From assembly GCA_022113835.1 (NCBI GenBank), contig JAILWY010000026.1, positions 5,235,001 through 5,299,000 of the forward strand: a stretch of DNA of 64,000 nt, written 5' to 3'. This DNA is from Atopsyche davidsoni. Lineage: Eukaryota > Arthropoda > Insecta > Trichoptera > Hydrobiosidae. Positions 20,773 through 31,890 of this stretch are shown piece by piece (the stretch's first letter is position 1; each line of letters begins with the position of its first letter). Below the pieces are notes generated by a model. The model was not told where the DNA came from. It ran no database searches and saw only the letters and a program-made list of their open reading frames with translations. Position numbers and translations under genes: made by a program.

Positions 20773-22812
20773 TCGTTTCAATATTTCACTCCACTTTGTC
20801 TTGAAGTAGTTTTCTAGCTGCTGTTAGACTTTCCAAGTGTTCGTACGATCGTTGGTAGCAAATAACCAAAGAAAAATGTTAGAAATTAAAAAAAACATTA
20901 AAATAAGACTTGCAACCACTCTTGGGCAAAATGAAAATGTAATTTACGCATTGTTTATGAGTAGCAATGCTAATGAGTTGTATAAATTGATCTTTCTTTT
21001 TTAATACTTTATTAGATTTGATAATAATCAGGTACATTAATACGTGTAGGTTACCTGCTTCATCGATCTTATTGAAGGTTTACACCGACGCCTTCTACTA
21101 CTACAATCACGCACGGCTCGCTTACTCGATTGCTTCTTCATCAACATTCCATTTGCTTCCCCATCAAAATCTTTCATTCAGAGCAATCACCAAAACCAAT
21201 CAAACCGACGACCTTTAAATTCGGATTGCGGGTTTTCTTATATCAGAGAATTCTTCTTTCGAGGATGTCGAAGCACTTCATTCTACTTTTATCTCGTTCA
21301 AGTCTCAGAAGGTCGACCCGGTGGGCGGTGCGGAAAGAGAGAAAGAGATGAGATACCCGAGGCAGAGAGTTCGTGCAAAAAAAGATTTGAGACGAGTTCA
21401 TACCATCCATGCGTGCAACAAATAACCAATCCGCTAATAGAGATCAATATCCTAATCTTTCCGTTTCTCGAAGTGAGAGCATATTCTATGGATTACTGTT
21501 AATAAGTAGATCATTATGGAGCAGAGAGCAGTGACTGAGCATTACCTTATTTGTGGTGGTCCGTGACTAGCCACATTCGCGCAGAAATATAAATGTATGA
21601 AAGTGGAGTGCCTCGACTCTACGGCCAGACTTATCCACGTGCATTTTAAAGGGCGTGTGAGTTGTTGAGATTCAAAACCCGTTCAGAAAATGCTTATCGG
21701 CTTTCGTTAAATCAGTAAACTGGTGTCTACTTTTATTTTAAGTACATTGCGGCTTATCCTAGTTTTAATTTATATTATTGAAGAAAAAAATTATGTACAC
21801 GTAAAACTGCAATTTATGAGTTTTTTGTGCCATTGTTCCATTAGTGAGCTAATTGAAATTAGAAGTCAAAATTAAAAATCAAACTGTACACAAGAAATTA
21901 TTTCGATCCATATTGAGTGCATGATATGTTTCACTAAAAAGATTAACCGTTAAACTATGTCAGAGTAAAACTGTATTTCACCTGTAGATTGTGTTTATAT
22001 AAATGAAAAAAAATTGAAATGGTTTTTACCATGTAAAATAAAAACACTGTGGAAGTGTTCAGTGTTCACTGTGGAACATTCTGACTTCTAATCCACGAAA
22101 TTTTTTATACAATACACATGTGAGAACTTACTTGCAACTGAAAATCATTTATTCGTCTTAACCTGTCTGCATTTTTTGTTGAAAAAAAGCGTTATTTGAA
22201 AAAGTGCTGTTTCGTGAATGTCATCCATGTTGTTGAGTCGTGATTTATTGTGTTATCGCGCATTGTTCAAATGCTTGTAAATATTCCAGGAATTTTTTTT
22301 GCCCAGGTAAATATTATTAAAAGTAAAATATGCATTAACCATCTGTGTTTTTTGTTGGAAAAATAGTATTCAAAGATAATCACAAAGCTTAAATTATATA
22401 CAGTTGGTAAAAAAACGTTTTAGGTTTATTTAATTTAACATTAAATCAAATAAAATATTTCGAAAATCATTTTAAGTCATCGACTAGATTTCAATAATTA
22501 TCGGACAAATATGGTCTAATCTCGATCACTTTAAATACAATTGTTAGACCTCCAGCAACTCCATGTCTAAGTGATAAATTAATGTGACTTTGCACTCATG
22601 CACCTGTTTTTTCAACATCAACTAAACATATTTCATATTTTTTTAGATTATCTATAAGGCCATTCTTAGTGTGATTTATCAATTCGGGCATGTTTTTTAA
22701 ATTTATTTATAAAAATGACAGGAGCATACATTGATCATTTTAAAAAGAAAATATATTGCATAAAAAGACAAACAAAAATACCTTATCTTATAAAACAGGT
22801 AAAACGTATTAT
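20773..22812. other. AT-rich intergenic stretch
   Basis: A moderate-GC patch at 21040-21370 contains GAGAGAAAGAGATGAGA-type purine words near 21335-21350. No splice structure or domain was recognised in the overlapping 66- and 73-codon frames there. From 21.7 to 22.8 kb the sequence is plain AT-rich DNA and I see nothing in it. Confidence 0.45.
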
Positions 22813-22948
22813 TAAGCGGTCTATACACGGGAAAACGTCTTAGTAGCCAATAGCGTACTGTTTTTTTTGTATTCTTTTACATTTTTATGCTAATATTGCC
22901 ATTGACTAGCTCATCGGTCGGTTGTGTTGTCTAATGTGTAGACTGTTT
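22813..22948 (+). mobile_element. Palindromic CCAAT MITE, copy 13
   Basis: Left arm AAGCGGTCTATACACGGG then CCAATAGCGTA (22847-22857). Right arm reduced to TTGCCATTGACTAGCTCATC, then GGTTGTGTTGTCTAATGTGT and AGACTG. Confidence 0.7.
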
Positions 22949-25617
22949 GACGTTACACGGACAATAACGATTGAAAAGATTCATCTCTAATAATGGTCAG
23001 TTATTATCTTTTGTGTTAGTTTTACCAATTACAGCTTGGCGGCGTTAAACATTGGATAAACAATATCTAGAATACCTTTTCCAACGACTGACTTGGGTGC
23101 TGTATTTACACGTAAAATGCCTTATTCCAGGTAGATAAAGGATCTTCGTATAGGAAAGGCTCCTCGTATCTCCTGCCAAAACATATCACATAAGATAATG
23201 ATGGATTAAGTAGGCTAGTAGTTTATTTTATATATGTCTTGGTTTTGTGAATAGTGGCGTATTCGAGATTGTGTCTGTTTTTATCAACATCGTGGATACA
23301 AATGGTTGTAATATTTTCGTTTTTGGGAAAATACATTGACGAAATTCTGAAACAATTGATGTCATTTATTTTACTACTTTATTTATACACTTCCAAGTAA
23401 TAAAGTAATATAAATTTTCGAATAACTTGTTTAGCGCTTTTCAATACATCTTATTTTACTTAATTAAAAATTGTGATAATAACTGCAGAAAACACATTTT
23501 TTAAATAACGTTTACATCATTATTTAGTTATTTTTTTATTTTTAGGTGGGAAAGAGTAAGCTTAAAGGTTTAACTAGTTTGTAAATATTGAGCACAGTAA
23601 AGCAGTGTGGAGTTGAAGCAACATAATATTTTACCCTCTACTCGAAATCCTAACAACAAAACATAGAATTCCAGAACATCGACCGGCGCCCCCTGCAAAA
23701 TACAATAAATTCACTCGTACGGAACTTCGCCCCTAACTCCCTCGCCCCCTGCCTGTCCCCCTGCCTGCCCCTGCCTGCCCCTGCCCCCCGCCCCCCCGCC
23801 CCGGCCGCCCCCCTCCTGCGCCCCACGCCCGGGGAGGATTACGACCGGAGGGGTTGGGAAGGCCGGAGTTTTGCGCAGACCGACTCGTGAATAATTCATT
23901 ATGTTTTTTGAGCACAGCATTACACCCCGGGTGAGTTTTAGCTGAGCGTTGGAATATTAAATGGAGGATTTTATCGAACTGAAAAGCAGACCTACCTTTG
24001 AATTAAATTATCTACCTGTTTATTAATTATCGATTAAGTAAATATTAATTTTAAAAAGTATAATAAAATATAAGTATTGTCTTCATATATATATATATAT
24101 TCTTATTGTACCTCTCACATATTTTTGAAAGGAACAGTAAACTAAAATACATGCAGCCAAGAAATTTCGATTAAAGCAAAATCATCTTATTAATAAACAA
24201 TCTAAGTAAATACCTCACATCTCACTAATAGTGGTGTTATACTTATTTTTTTATAAAGATCTCATTACATATTGCGTGGTAAATATTAGTTACTCGGTTA
24301 ATCATTTAAATAAATATATAAAAAATGTCGATAATTTTATTATATAAATAAAACAATTCTTAGAACAATTTAAATTTTTTTTTTTTTTTTAAATCGATAT
24401 TCTGTTTAATTATATTATATATTCTGATACACAGAGTGTTTGAGTTGGCTCTCCGTAGAAACATAGATCAGTAAATTTTTGGAAGTAAATAATATACCGA
24501 TTGGCAGATATTATTTTTGTTACTAAGTAAATATTAAAACTTGGTTTCTGAAAATTTAATTATAAACAAAATTGTTTACAAACTTTCAAACTGCTTTCAA
24601 AAGTTGCAGAGATCTAATCGAAGGAATAGAGTTTCAGAAAACTCACTTGATTTATTTGGCAGTATGTTAATTATTGTAGAAGGTATCGGGAATTGGCTTC
24701 GTGCCTCGTGATGATTATTCTTGCTTCGATGGTGTTTTGTATACATAATCTTTTCAGGATTACAAAAAATAAAAAAAAGTTTTTGACCCATCATTACACA
24801 GCCCATTGAGTAAGTTTCACCCAAGATTTACGATATAAATATAATGATCATGAAACTAAAGTGGTACAATAAAATTTTATTTTTAATTCTTTTTAATAGA
24901 TACAATTTTATTTATATGAAACTCGTGGTAGCTTTAAAACTTTGTGTTATAAATTTTGGCGTGTATTTTTTTCTGTTGTAATAAGATAGAACAACAAAAA
25001 TTCAATTTTATATTATTAATCCAAATACTTTTTTTGAAGATCCTGAGACAATCATAGTTACTTTTTATCTTATAGCCTTTGTTTCTGTAACCATAATATA
25101 TTAACTTACATAAATTAATTCATCAGGAATAATGAACAGTGTTATCTAGTTATTAATTTATTCTGAGAATAGCGCAAACTTAAAATTGCAAATTCTATCG
25201 TGATCTCCATCTCCCTTGCGTACGTTAAAACGAGCGCATAAATATTGCCTTCTCGGCGTTTCAAAGTGCTTCAAATTAGCAGACCTATCAGCTATATTTA
25301 TGGTTTATACGAATTCCAGCTCTGCATCTCGCTCCCGCGCGGGGGCGGCCGTGGCTAGCCGCAGACGCGCCGGCAACGCACGCCGTGAGTCTGGTGTGCC
25401 GAGGACCGTTCGCTCGATTTGCCGGGCGATTGGCTCCGCTGCTAGCGATAACGAGACGTGTGATGCAAGCCCGGCGGTGTTAGTTCAATATTTTGTTTAC
25501 GATAACAACACGTTTTAAGTAAATTATGATGATGAAGTATTAATCATGAAATGTATACACCTCATTATGATATATAAACACAGGTTTCCAAATCAACATA
25601 ACCATTGTTTAAAAATA
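22949..25617. other. AT-rich stretch with a C-rich tract and one islet
   Basis: A C-rich tract at 23735-23835 is built from repeated CCTGCCC units and long C-runs; its G-rich complement is on the minus strand. Minus frames over it give glycine-rich low-complexity sequence, not a gene. A CpG islet lies at 25310-25480. A TA microsatellite is near 24087-24100. A near-consensus donor CGG/GTGAGT sits near 23929 without a matching exon. Confidence 0.45.
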
Positions 25618-25996
25618 TCACTGGCGTGCGCCATGTCAGAGCGGTACAGTAAGACAATTCGCGAATCCAAACAATACTATCTTAACAGCAAAATTAATGA
25701 ATAAGCTATCATTAAGTTCTATATATTATATTTTTCGGGAGCTAAATAATTTGCTTCTAATAATATCCTTGATATTTTGGAAAACAGTTTTAAACAGTGC
25801 TTATATATTTTTATCCGTAATAAATATGCAGTCAGAGAAGTCAGTGATTTTAAGCAGGACAGTCAATCTTTATCCATTTTAGACTTAGATCTTGACGATT
25901 ATCATGAATGAGATCTACGATAGAAGGAAACAATTTAAAAAAATAATAATTAAGGTATGCAGCATCCTGTTGCTATTATGTACAGCACGCCAGTGA
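25618..25996. mobile_element. Possible small DNA transposon with CACTGGCGTGC ends
   Basis: TCACTGGCGTGC at 25618-25629 is exactly inverted at 25985-25996. The interior is 355 bp of AT-rich DNA without coding capacity. CAGTGGCGTGC-like words occur at other places in the window (27192, 50708, 55943), as expected of a terminal motif. No target-site duplication could be matched, which weakens the call. Confidence 0.4.
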
Positions 25997-26039
25997 CTAA
26001 AGCACAGCTTGGGGCTGTAAATATGTAAGTGATAAAATA

Positions 26040-26187
26040 TATGGCCGCCATTTTGTGGCGTATCACAGGCGATCGGCATGCGTGAGCTTGTGCAAGATGT
26101 GCAGCTCGATGATGGGTCTTGACAGCATCCTGTCTGATGCAGAAGTCGCAGCCGCGGGCCAGGGCTGGACCGCGGCCAACTACACGC
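26040..26187. promoter_or_regulatory. GC-rich islet with YY1/PHO-like site
   Basis: GCCGCCATTTTG at 26044-26055 fits the YY1/PHO core. The islet runs directly into the 210-bp tandem array. A minus frame gives CDFCIRQDAVKTHHRAAH, which resembles half a zinc finger, but its spacing does not fit C2H2, so it is not called a gene. Confidence 0.35.
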
Positions 26188-26953
26188 GGCGCTATATTTG
26201 TCCGACAATCACTTAGCAAGTGTCAGGAACAAGCGGTATTGTTCACGAGTCCCAACGTCCAAAGCAGATTTAGCCACTCATGCCTTTGCTATTTGCGTGC
26301 TCCAAAAATAATCATTCTATTTGTTTATTTTAGCTATATTATGCCCGAAGTGTATAAAAGCCAGTTAATTTCTAGTTGTAAATATCAATAGTGATATGGC
26401 GCTATACATGCCCGACAATCATTTAGCAAGTGTCGAGAAAAAGCGGTGTTGTTCATAAGTCCCAACGCCCAATGCAGATTTAGCCACCCATGCCTCTGCT
26501 GTTTTCATGCTCCAAAAATAAATATTATATCTGTTTCTTTTAGCTATATTATGTCCGAAGTGTGTAAAAGCCAATGAATTTCTAGTTGCAAATATCAATA
26601 GTGATATGGCACTATACATGCCCGACAATCATTTAGCAAGTGTCGAGAAAAAGCGGTGTTGTTCATAAGTCCCAACGCCCAATGCAGATTTAGCCACCCA
26701 TGCCTCTGCTGTTTTCATGCTCCAAAAATAAATATTATATCTGTTTCTTTTAGCTATATTATGTCCGAAGTGTGTAAAAGCCAATGAATTTCTAGTTGCA
26801 AATATCAATAGTGATATGGCACTATACATGCCCGACAATCATTTAGCAAGTGTCGAGAAAAAGCGGTGTTGTTCATAAGTCCCAACGCCCAATGCAGATA
26901 CATTATGTCTAAAATATATAGTAGATCGTTAGTATTTAGCTGCAGGTATCAAT
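26188..26953 (+). repeat. 210-bp tandem array, about 3.7 copies
   Basis: Units begin near 26190, 26400, 26610 and 26820. Units 2 and 3 differ by about one base, so their duplication is recent; unit 1 is clearly older. The last unit has lost about 75-80 internal bases: it jumps from AATGCAGAT to CATTATGTCT and ends with a diverged copy of the shared tail ATATCAATA. A 69-codon minus frame repeats exactly in units 2 and 3 because 210 is divisible by three; it has no known domain. Confidence 0.95.
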
Positions 26954-27309
26954 AAACATGCTATGTTACTTCTGAATAACCTATAACTCTAATTAATATT
27001 ATTATAGCATTTTTTAGAACGTTATCTATTCATATATTAAACGATGACAAAAATATGTCGTGTTGAAAATTAATTTTAATGACTTTTCGCCTTTTATATC
27101 AAACCTGGAGAATACACGTTATTATGTTATTGCTGTAATCGGAATTTACGCCGTGTCTTATCAAACGCGATAAATAAACATGCTTAATAAGCAGTGGCGT
27201 GCAGTCTATGAAAGCAAAAAAATAATGCTTACCCTAAAATATTTTTATGGCAAATTTAGAAATGCATTCAATATATTTTTATGACGAGTCACTCATTAAG
27301 GTAGATCTG
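26954..27309. other. AT-rich spacer with one transposon-end-like word
   Basis: CAGTGGCGTGC at 27192-27202 matches the terminal word of the possible element at 25618-25996. Its partner end was not found. Otherwise nothing seen. Confidence 0.4.
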
Positions 27310-27441
27310 AAGCGGCCTGCACATGTTGCAATACAATCCACAAATGACCGGTGAGCTAACTAACGCAAAAGAGAACGCCATTGGCTAGCTCACCATTTTT
27401 TTTCGACTATGCTAGGCTTTAGGCTCGTGTAGGAGGCTTTA
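27310..27441 (+). mobile_element. Palindromic CCAAT MITE, copy 14
   Basis: Left outer arm AGCGGCCTGCACATGTTGCA. Right core GAACGCCATTGG (27373-27384), then GGCTCGTGTAGGAGGCTTTA. The left core and centre are largely deleted. Confidence 0.6.
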
Positions 27442-28669
27442 AATAATATGTATTAATTACACATACAGGTGTTATCCTCTGTTTTTTAGTGAATTATTTT
27501 AAAGCTATGAGGTAAATAAAATTATAAATAATAATTTAAAAAAACACACACACGACGTAAACAGCTTTGCTTACGACGCCTAGTTTAGTACTGTTTTTTC
27601 AAGAATTGAACGTACAATATATAATTGCATGCTCAGATTTAAAGTGTGCTGCACCAACAATATAGTCAATAATTGTTTCAGCACGCCGAGCGCTAATTAA
27701 AAATTATATAGATTGCAAAATATCAATCCACATACACAGAGTAAATAACACTCCGACCATTTTTATCAAATTCTTGGAATGAATTCTTATCAGCATATAA
27801 ATATGCATGCGCAAGTAAAAACAATATCCGATGAAATATAATTTACTTCACAGTATAACTAGTTCAAACACACTTTAATGCAAGCAACAACTAAATAAGT
27901 TTCCAGTTATTCTAACTCCGAAGAGTATTATGAATGAAGTGTACTATTCGATTGATTGTACAAATCATTGATTCAGCGTGAACTATTGATGTAGTCTTCA
28001 TGGTTTCGTCTATTTTGGAATGTAATCGATTATTAAATTAAACAAATAGAATGTGAAAAGCCGAATGGAAATGAATCGTTCATCATTTAACATGGCAAAT
28101 GGACATTTTAACAAAAACATACGCATTCAGTTGCAGCATTTCAGCGGTTGCGACGTCATAACCAGATTTAACAACTGTACAGGCATGAAAGCTATTAAAT
28201 TATAGTTCCATTTAATGCGATATAATATATTTTATTAGACTTGTATCGTTTTGTAGAGTCTCCGTCAAAGCAGGCTTACTTTATGCATGGCAAATTAATG
28301 GTATGGTTTAACAGTTGTTGGTTAAGGTTTTATATATTTATAAATAATTGATACAAACAAGACAGCACGCTATTCAAACACAGTTATCCTGCTGGATAAA
28401 ACGTGTAATCATTTGTTAAGCCAGGTAAGAAGATCACGAAGATGACGTCGCCTGATTTTTATTTTTTACAATTTTTAATACTTTAAATACTAAAAAAACA
28501 TTGAATTAACAATACAGAGTATAAAGAGATTAATTCGCCCTTAACCGTATTTGTATTAACTTACAGTTTTTTTTAATAAATGGCTTACAAGGCTGCTGCT
28601 ATTTATCGGTAAGACAGTAATAGTTATTTCGCTTCACAGAGGCGTCGTAAAATGAGCCATGGTCTATAT
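27442..28669. other. AT-rich intergenic stretch
   Basis: No gene, islet or repeat of note. A donor-like CCAG/GTAAGA lies near 28423 without an exon that could use it. The last eight bases, 28662-28669, are the left target duplication of the hAT element. Confidence 0.45.
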
Positions 28670-29066
28670 CAGTGCTTCTCAAAGTGGTCCCTACGGACCC
28701 CAGGGGGTCCTTAAAAAATTAAAATCGATTTGGGGGTCCCTGAACAACGTCAGGGGTCCGCGCAAGGTTTAATATAAAATATAAAAATTGTGACACTTTT
28801 TTATTAATATGGAAAATAAATAACAATGAATACATTATTAGCGATTTTTACGTCCTAAGTAAAATATAAATATAGACAGGTGCATAAAATACATGTAATA
28901 ACAGGCATCGCGGTGAGTCAAGTAGGTTTATACAGGAACTCAATAGAGTCGATACTTGCACCAACTAGTCTATAATATGAATTTATGTAGTTTTTCACCC
29001 TGGGTTCGTAGGCAAGTTTTGACTATGAAAGGGGGTCCGTGGGCCAAAAGAGTTTGAGGGCCACAG
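28670..29066. mobile_element. Non-autonomous hAT element (MITE) with 8-bp target duplication
   Basis: Flanked by GTCTATAT (28662-28669) and GTCTATAC (29067-29074), an 8-bp duplication with one mismatch, as produced by hAT transposases. The left end CAGTGCTTCTCAAAGTGG and the inverted right end CTGTGGCCCTCAAACTC share the CTCAAA word. Further in, both sides have GGGGGTCC / GGACCCC runs. It is 397 bp long with no transposase frame, so it needs a helper in trans. Confidence 0.85.
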
Positions 29067-29075
29067 GTCTATACA

Positions 29076-29234
29076 GCCATAACCTACCTATAGACGGACA
29101 ACCGAACAGCGTCCTATTTTGCGTTGTTTGCTTCGGAAAAAAAACATAAAAATATCTAAAATATGAGACATATATTGGTTGAGTCACAGTTCGGTTGTCA
29201 GTTACGTCGCAGCGCAGTGTGTGTATGAAAGTTT
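29076..29234 (+). mobile_element. Palindromic CCAAT MITE, copy 15
   Basis: Begins almost exactly where the hAT target duplication ends. Left arm CCTATAGACGGACAACCGAA then AGCGTCC (29108-29114) and TTTTGCGTTGTTTGCTTCGG. Right arm ATATTGGTTGAG, then TTCGGTTGTCAGTTACGTCG and CAGTGTGTGTA. Confidence 0.75.
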
Positions 29235-31196
29235 AGTTTAGTAAAAGATGGTCATAATTTATCGTTGAATCACGCGTTGGTGGCGTTCGCTTCGCATCCA
29301 CGTCATAATTGGGCGTCTTCTGTTTTGTGCGTATCACAATGGACTCGTCCATTATGCAGCGAGTGCAAGTCACGGCGAGCCCCGGTGGCGGCCCCCGCCC
29401 CCCCCCCCTCCCCCCCCCCCCCCTCCTCCCCGCAGGTACCGCCGGGCGAGACTAATGCCTTCGGTGTTTTTGTTTTGGTCCGCGCGCTAAGTGCGTAATG
29501 ATAAGCGACATGAGCCGTGTAAGCCATTATTACCGCAACGAGAGCGGCAATGCATTATATTTTAGTGTAATGAAATTCACTGCATGACCGCAGTGACGTC
29601 TCGTTACTTTTGGTGGCGGAGCATGGCTTTTGCACTTAAAAAACAACAACAGATCATTCACGGTTCAAAGCCATAAAAAAATCTGAAGAACTTGAATGGT
29701 TTTGGTTGTCTTGGGTGTCCGGGTACTTCAATCACCTCTAAGCGATGATTTGTTTCTAGCACCATAATTACAATCCGAGAATAGCACAATTACACTCAAT
29801 AAGAAAATATTCTCACGAAAATATATAATATACTATACACTAGCCAAAATTCAGATTTTGTAAAGTTAAATAATATTTTAGTAAATAAATGAATTAATTT
29901 TTTTGACAGTGACGATCCTGATTTTTATCCTTGTATTTCGCTAGTATCACTGAATATTTGCATTAATGATACACAAGCATATAAAAATAATTGTTACAAA
30001 TTGGAAGAGAATACAGTGATGGGAGGATCTTGTTATTTTTTTCTTTACTTTTTTTATACTGATTCAGCACTTAGTAACAATAAACTGCCGACGAAAAGTC
30101 ACGTGCAGGCAGGTAGGCATCACTAGTGTGCTATTCACAGGTAAGATAAAGCATTGCATGACATTACAAAGTATCAATTTTACATGTTTAAAAATACATT
30201 TTATAAATTAATATTTAGCATTTACAAAAGAAAAATGCACGCTTTCAATACAAGATTTAAATTATATGGACTTTATTGCAATACGTCTTATGTGAGTAAA
30301 CTATGATTATAACTCTTGCATATGTACCATGTACGTGCTTGTTCGTACTCTTAATATACTACATGGTTTCTGCGTCTACCTGGGAATTACATTAATCTGA
30401 GCTGACGCGTAGGTACTTTAGGTAGGTAGGTACTGACAAAAGTCCCAGAAAAATCTTTAACATTATCATGTTTTTTTGAGCATAAAATGCTCTCCAGCTA
30501 CTGTGTTATTTCAACATGTCGATACAACGCCCGTAAGATGATTTTTTGTGTTAAATAAGCCACGAAGACATCATTCCATGAAGCCAAATAAGAGATGTAG
30601 TAAAACTTATGCGTCCATTGCAATGCAGCGTAATTGTTTTAACCTTAATTGAATTGCTAACCTTCGTGTATTGTATTATGCACGATTAAACCTTTAAAGT
30701 AAATTTTACATTTCATCAGGCTAAGGAAAATAAGCAACTCTTCAGTTAAAAGGTCTTCTTGGAGATTTAAAATGAACTTTAAAATTCAACATTAGATCAA
30801 ACATACATATTATAAATTTAAAAAAAACCATATGTGTATAAACATTCACACATAAGAGTTGTTCTATTTGGGATTGTCAAAAACCGTGAAACAAGATTAT
30901 TTTATATTCACGATTTGCTTATTTAACGTACAGATTTTTTAAGCATACATAGGTGTCGAATTTTTTTTAGAAACATAAATCTGAGCTCGGTCCAAATCGT
31001 AGTTATATTGAATCAAAAGTATTTTCAAAAATAAATAAGATATTTATAATCCTAGTTGATTTATAATTTTAAAATGACCTTATTCTAAAGTTGCGTCTTC
31101 TTTAAATCTGTTTCTTTTCAACCTCTGATATTTTTAAATCCGATTTCAGTCTATTATTGCTTTTCATTCTTTACTGCCTGAATCCCTTTTTTGTAC
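29235..31196. other. AT-rich stretch with one C-rich islet
   Basis: The islet at 29370-29460 has C-runs of more than ten (about 29398-29425), with G-quadruplex potential on the minus strand. A (GTAG)n-like run sits near 30410-30432. No gene recognised. Confidence 0.45.
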
Positions 31197-31343
31197 TTTA
31201 GTTATGTCCAACCAACTCTACGCAGGAATTTACGAGGGCGGAACTTTTTATGCTGGTCTTTAAAAAAGATCACAGGAACTAAAATAGTTCCCGTAGAGTC
31301 ACCGGCCGGGCCCGCAGGAGTCCTCAAAATGGACATAACTGAA
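31197..31343. repeat. 147-bp inverted-repeat unit, possible MITE
   Basis: TTTAGTTATGTCCA (31197-31210) is inverted with one mismatch at 31330-31343. GGAACTAAAATAGTTCC near 31275-31291 is an internal palindrome. GC content is high in the right half (CACCGGCCGGGCCCGC). Family unknown; no target duplication identified. Confidence 0.45.
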
Positions 31344-31611
31344 ACAAACATTACATGCACACAGAAATACACAGAAATAATTGCTTTGCATCCAGTCAAA
31401 TATATCTCATTTAGTGCTCTCAAATAAGGATATTTTCATGCGTACAAAAATATTTATTTTTTTGATTTCAATAATCGCGATGAACGGATTAAGCCTTTCT
31501 GTATGTATTAAAATATCGAATAAAGTTTTATAAATAGCATTGTCAGTTCAATGACTATTTTTACGTTTCTACACGATGAAGGGTTACACTTAAATCAAAA
31601 TAGTGAGAAAT

Positions 31612-31670
31612 GGCCGATGCAATTTCACTGTCGGTTATCATTTGTGTTGTTACGTGTGTAGTGCGCTTAA
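31612..31670 (+). mobile_element. Palindromic CCAAT MITE, right half only (copy 16)
   Basis: CTGTCGGTTATCATTTGTGT then TGTTACGTGTGTAGTGCGCT matches the outer right arm. No core octamer or left arm is found. Confidence 0.55.
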
Positions 31671-31679
31671 ATGGAGAGC

Positions 31680-31890
31680 GTCAATTCCCAGACGATTACC
31701 GGGACAATGGAGAGAGAGCGGATATGAACGGCGCAGACTGGCCGCCGGATCACTCCCGTGACGTCACGGCACGGCGAGCTGGGCTGGTCCCGCCTCCCCT
31801 CGACTCACGACTCACGACCCGCGCCGCACAACCCTATTCGCTCAGGTGCAGTGCGAGTGTTGCTCAATCTGTTCAGGATTTCAGGTGATA
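31680..31890 (+). promoter_or_regulatory. CpG islet with CRE, possible promoter/first exon
   Basis: Perfect CRE TGACGTCA at 31759-31766 in CGTGACGTCAC, the same 11-mer as in the Polycomb promoter. Downstream lie ACTCACGACTCACGAC, then TTCAGGATTTCAG/GTGATA, a donor-like site. It could be a start region and non-coding first exon of a plus-strand transcript; no acceptor partner is known. Confidence 0.4.

Noticed and set aside
26040..26219. Zinc-finger-like CDFC...HHRAAH in a minus frame
   Set aside because: Spacing between the cysteines and histidines does not fit C2H2, all three minus phases are open over the same GC patch, and no splice signals border it.
26419..26838. Two identical 69-codon minus frames as duplicated genes
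   Set aside because: They are one frame repeated because the 210-bp tandem unit is divisible by three; no domain and the frame is broken in units 1 and 4.
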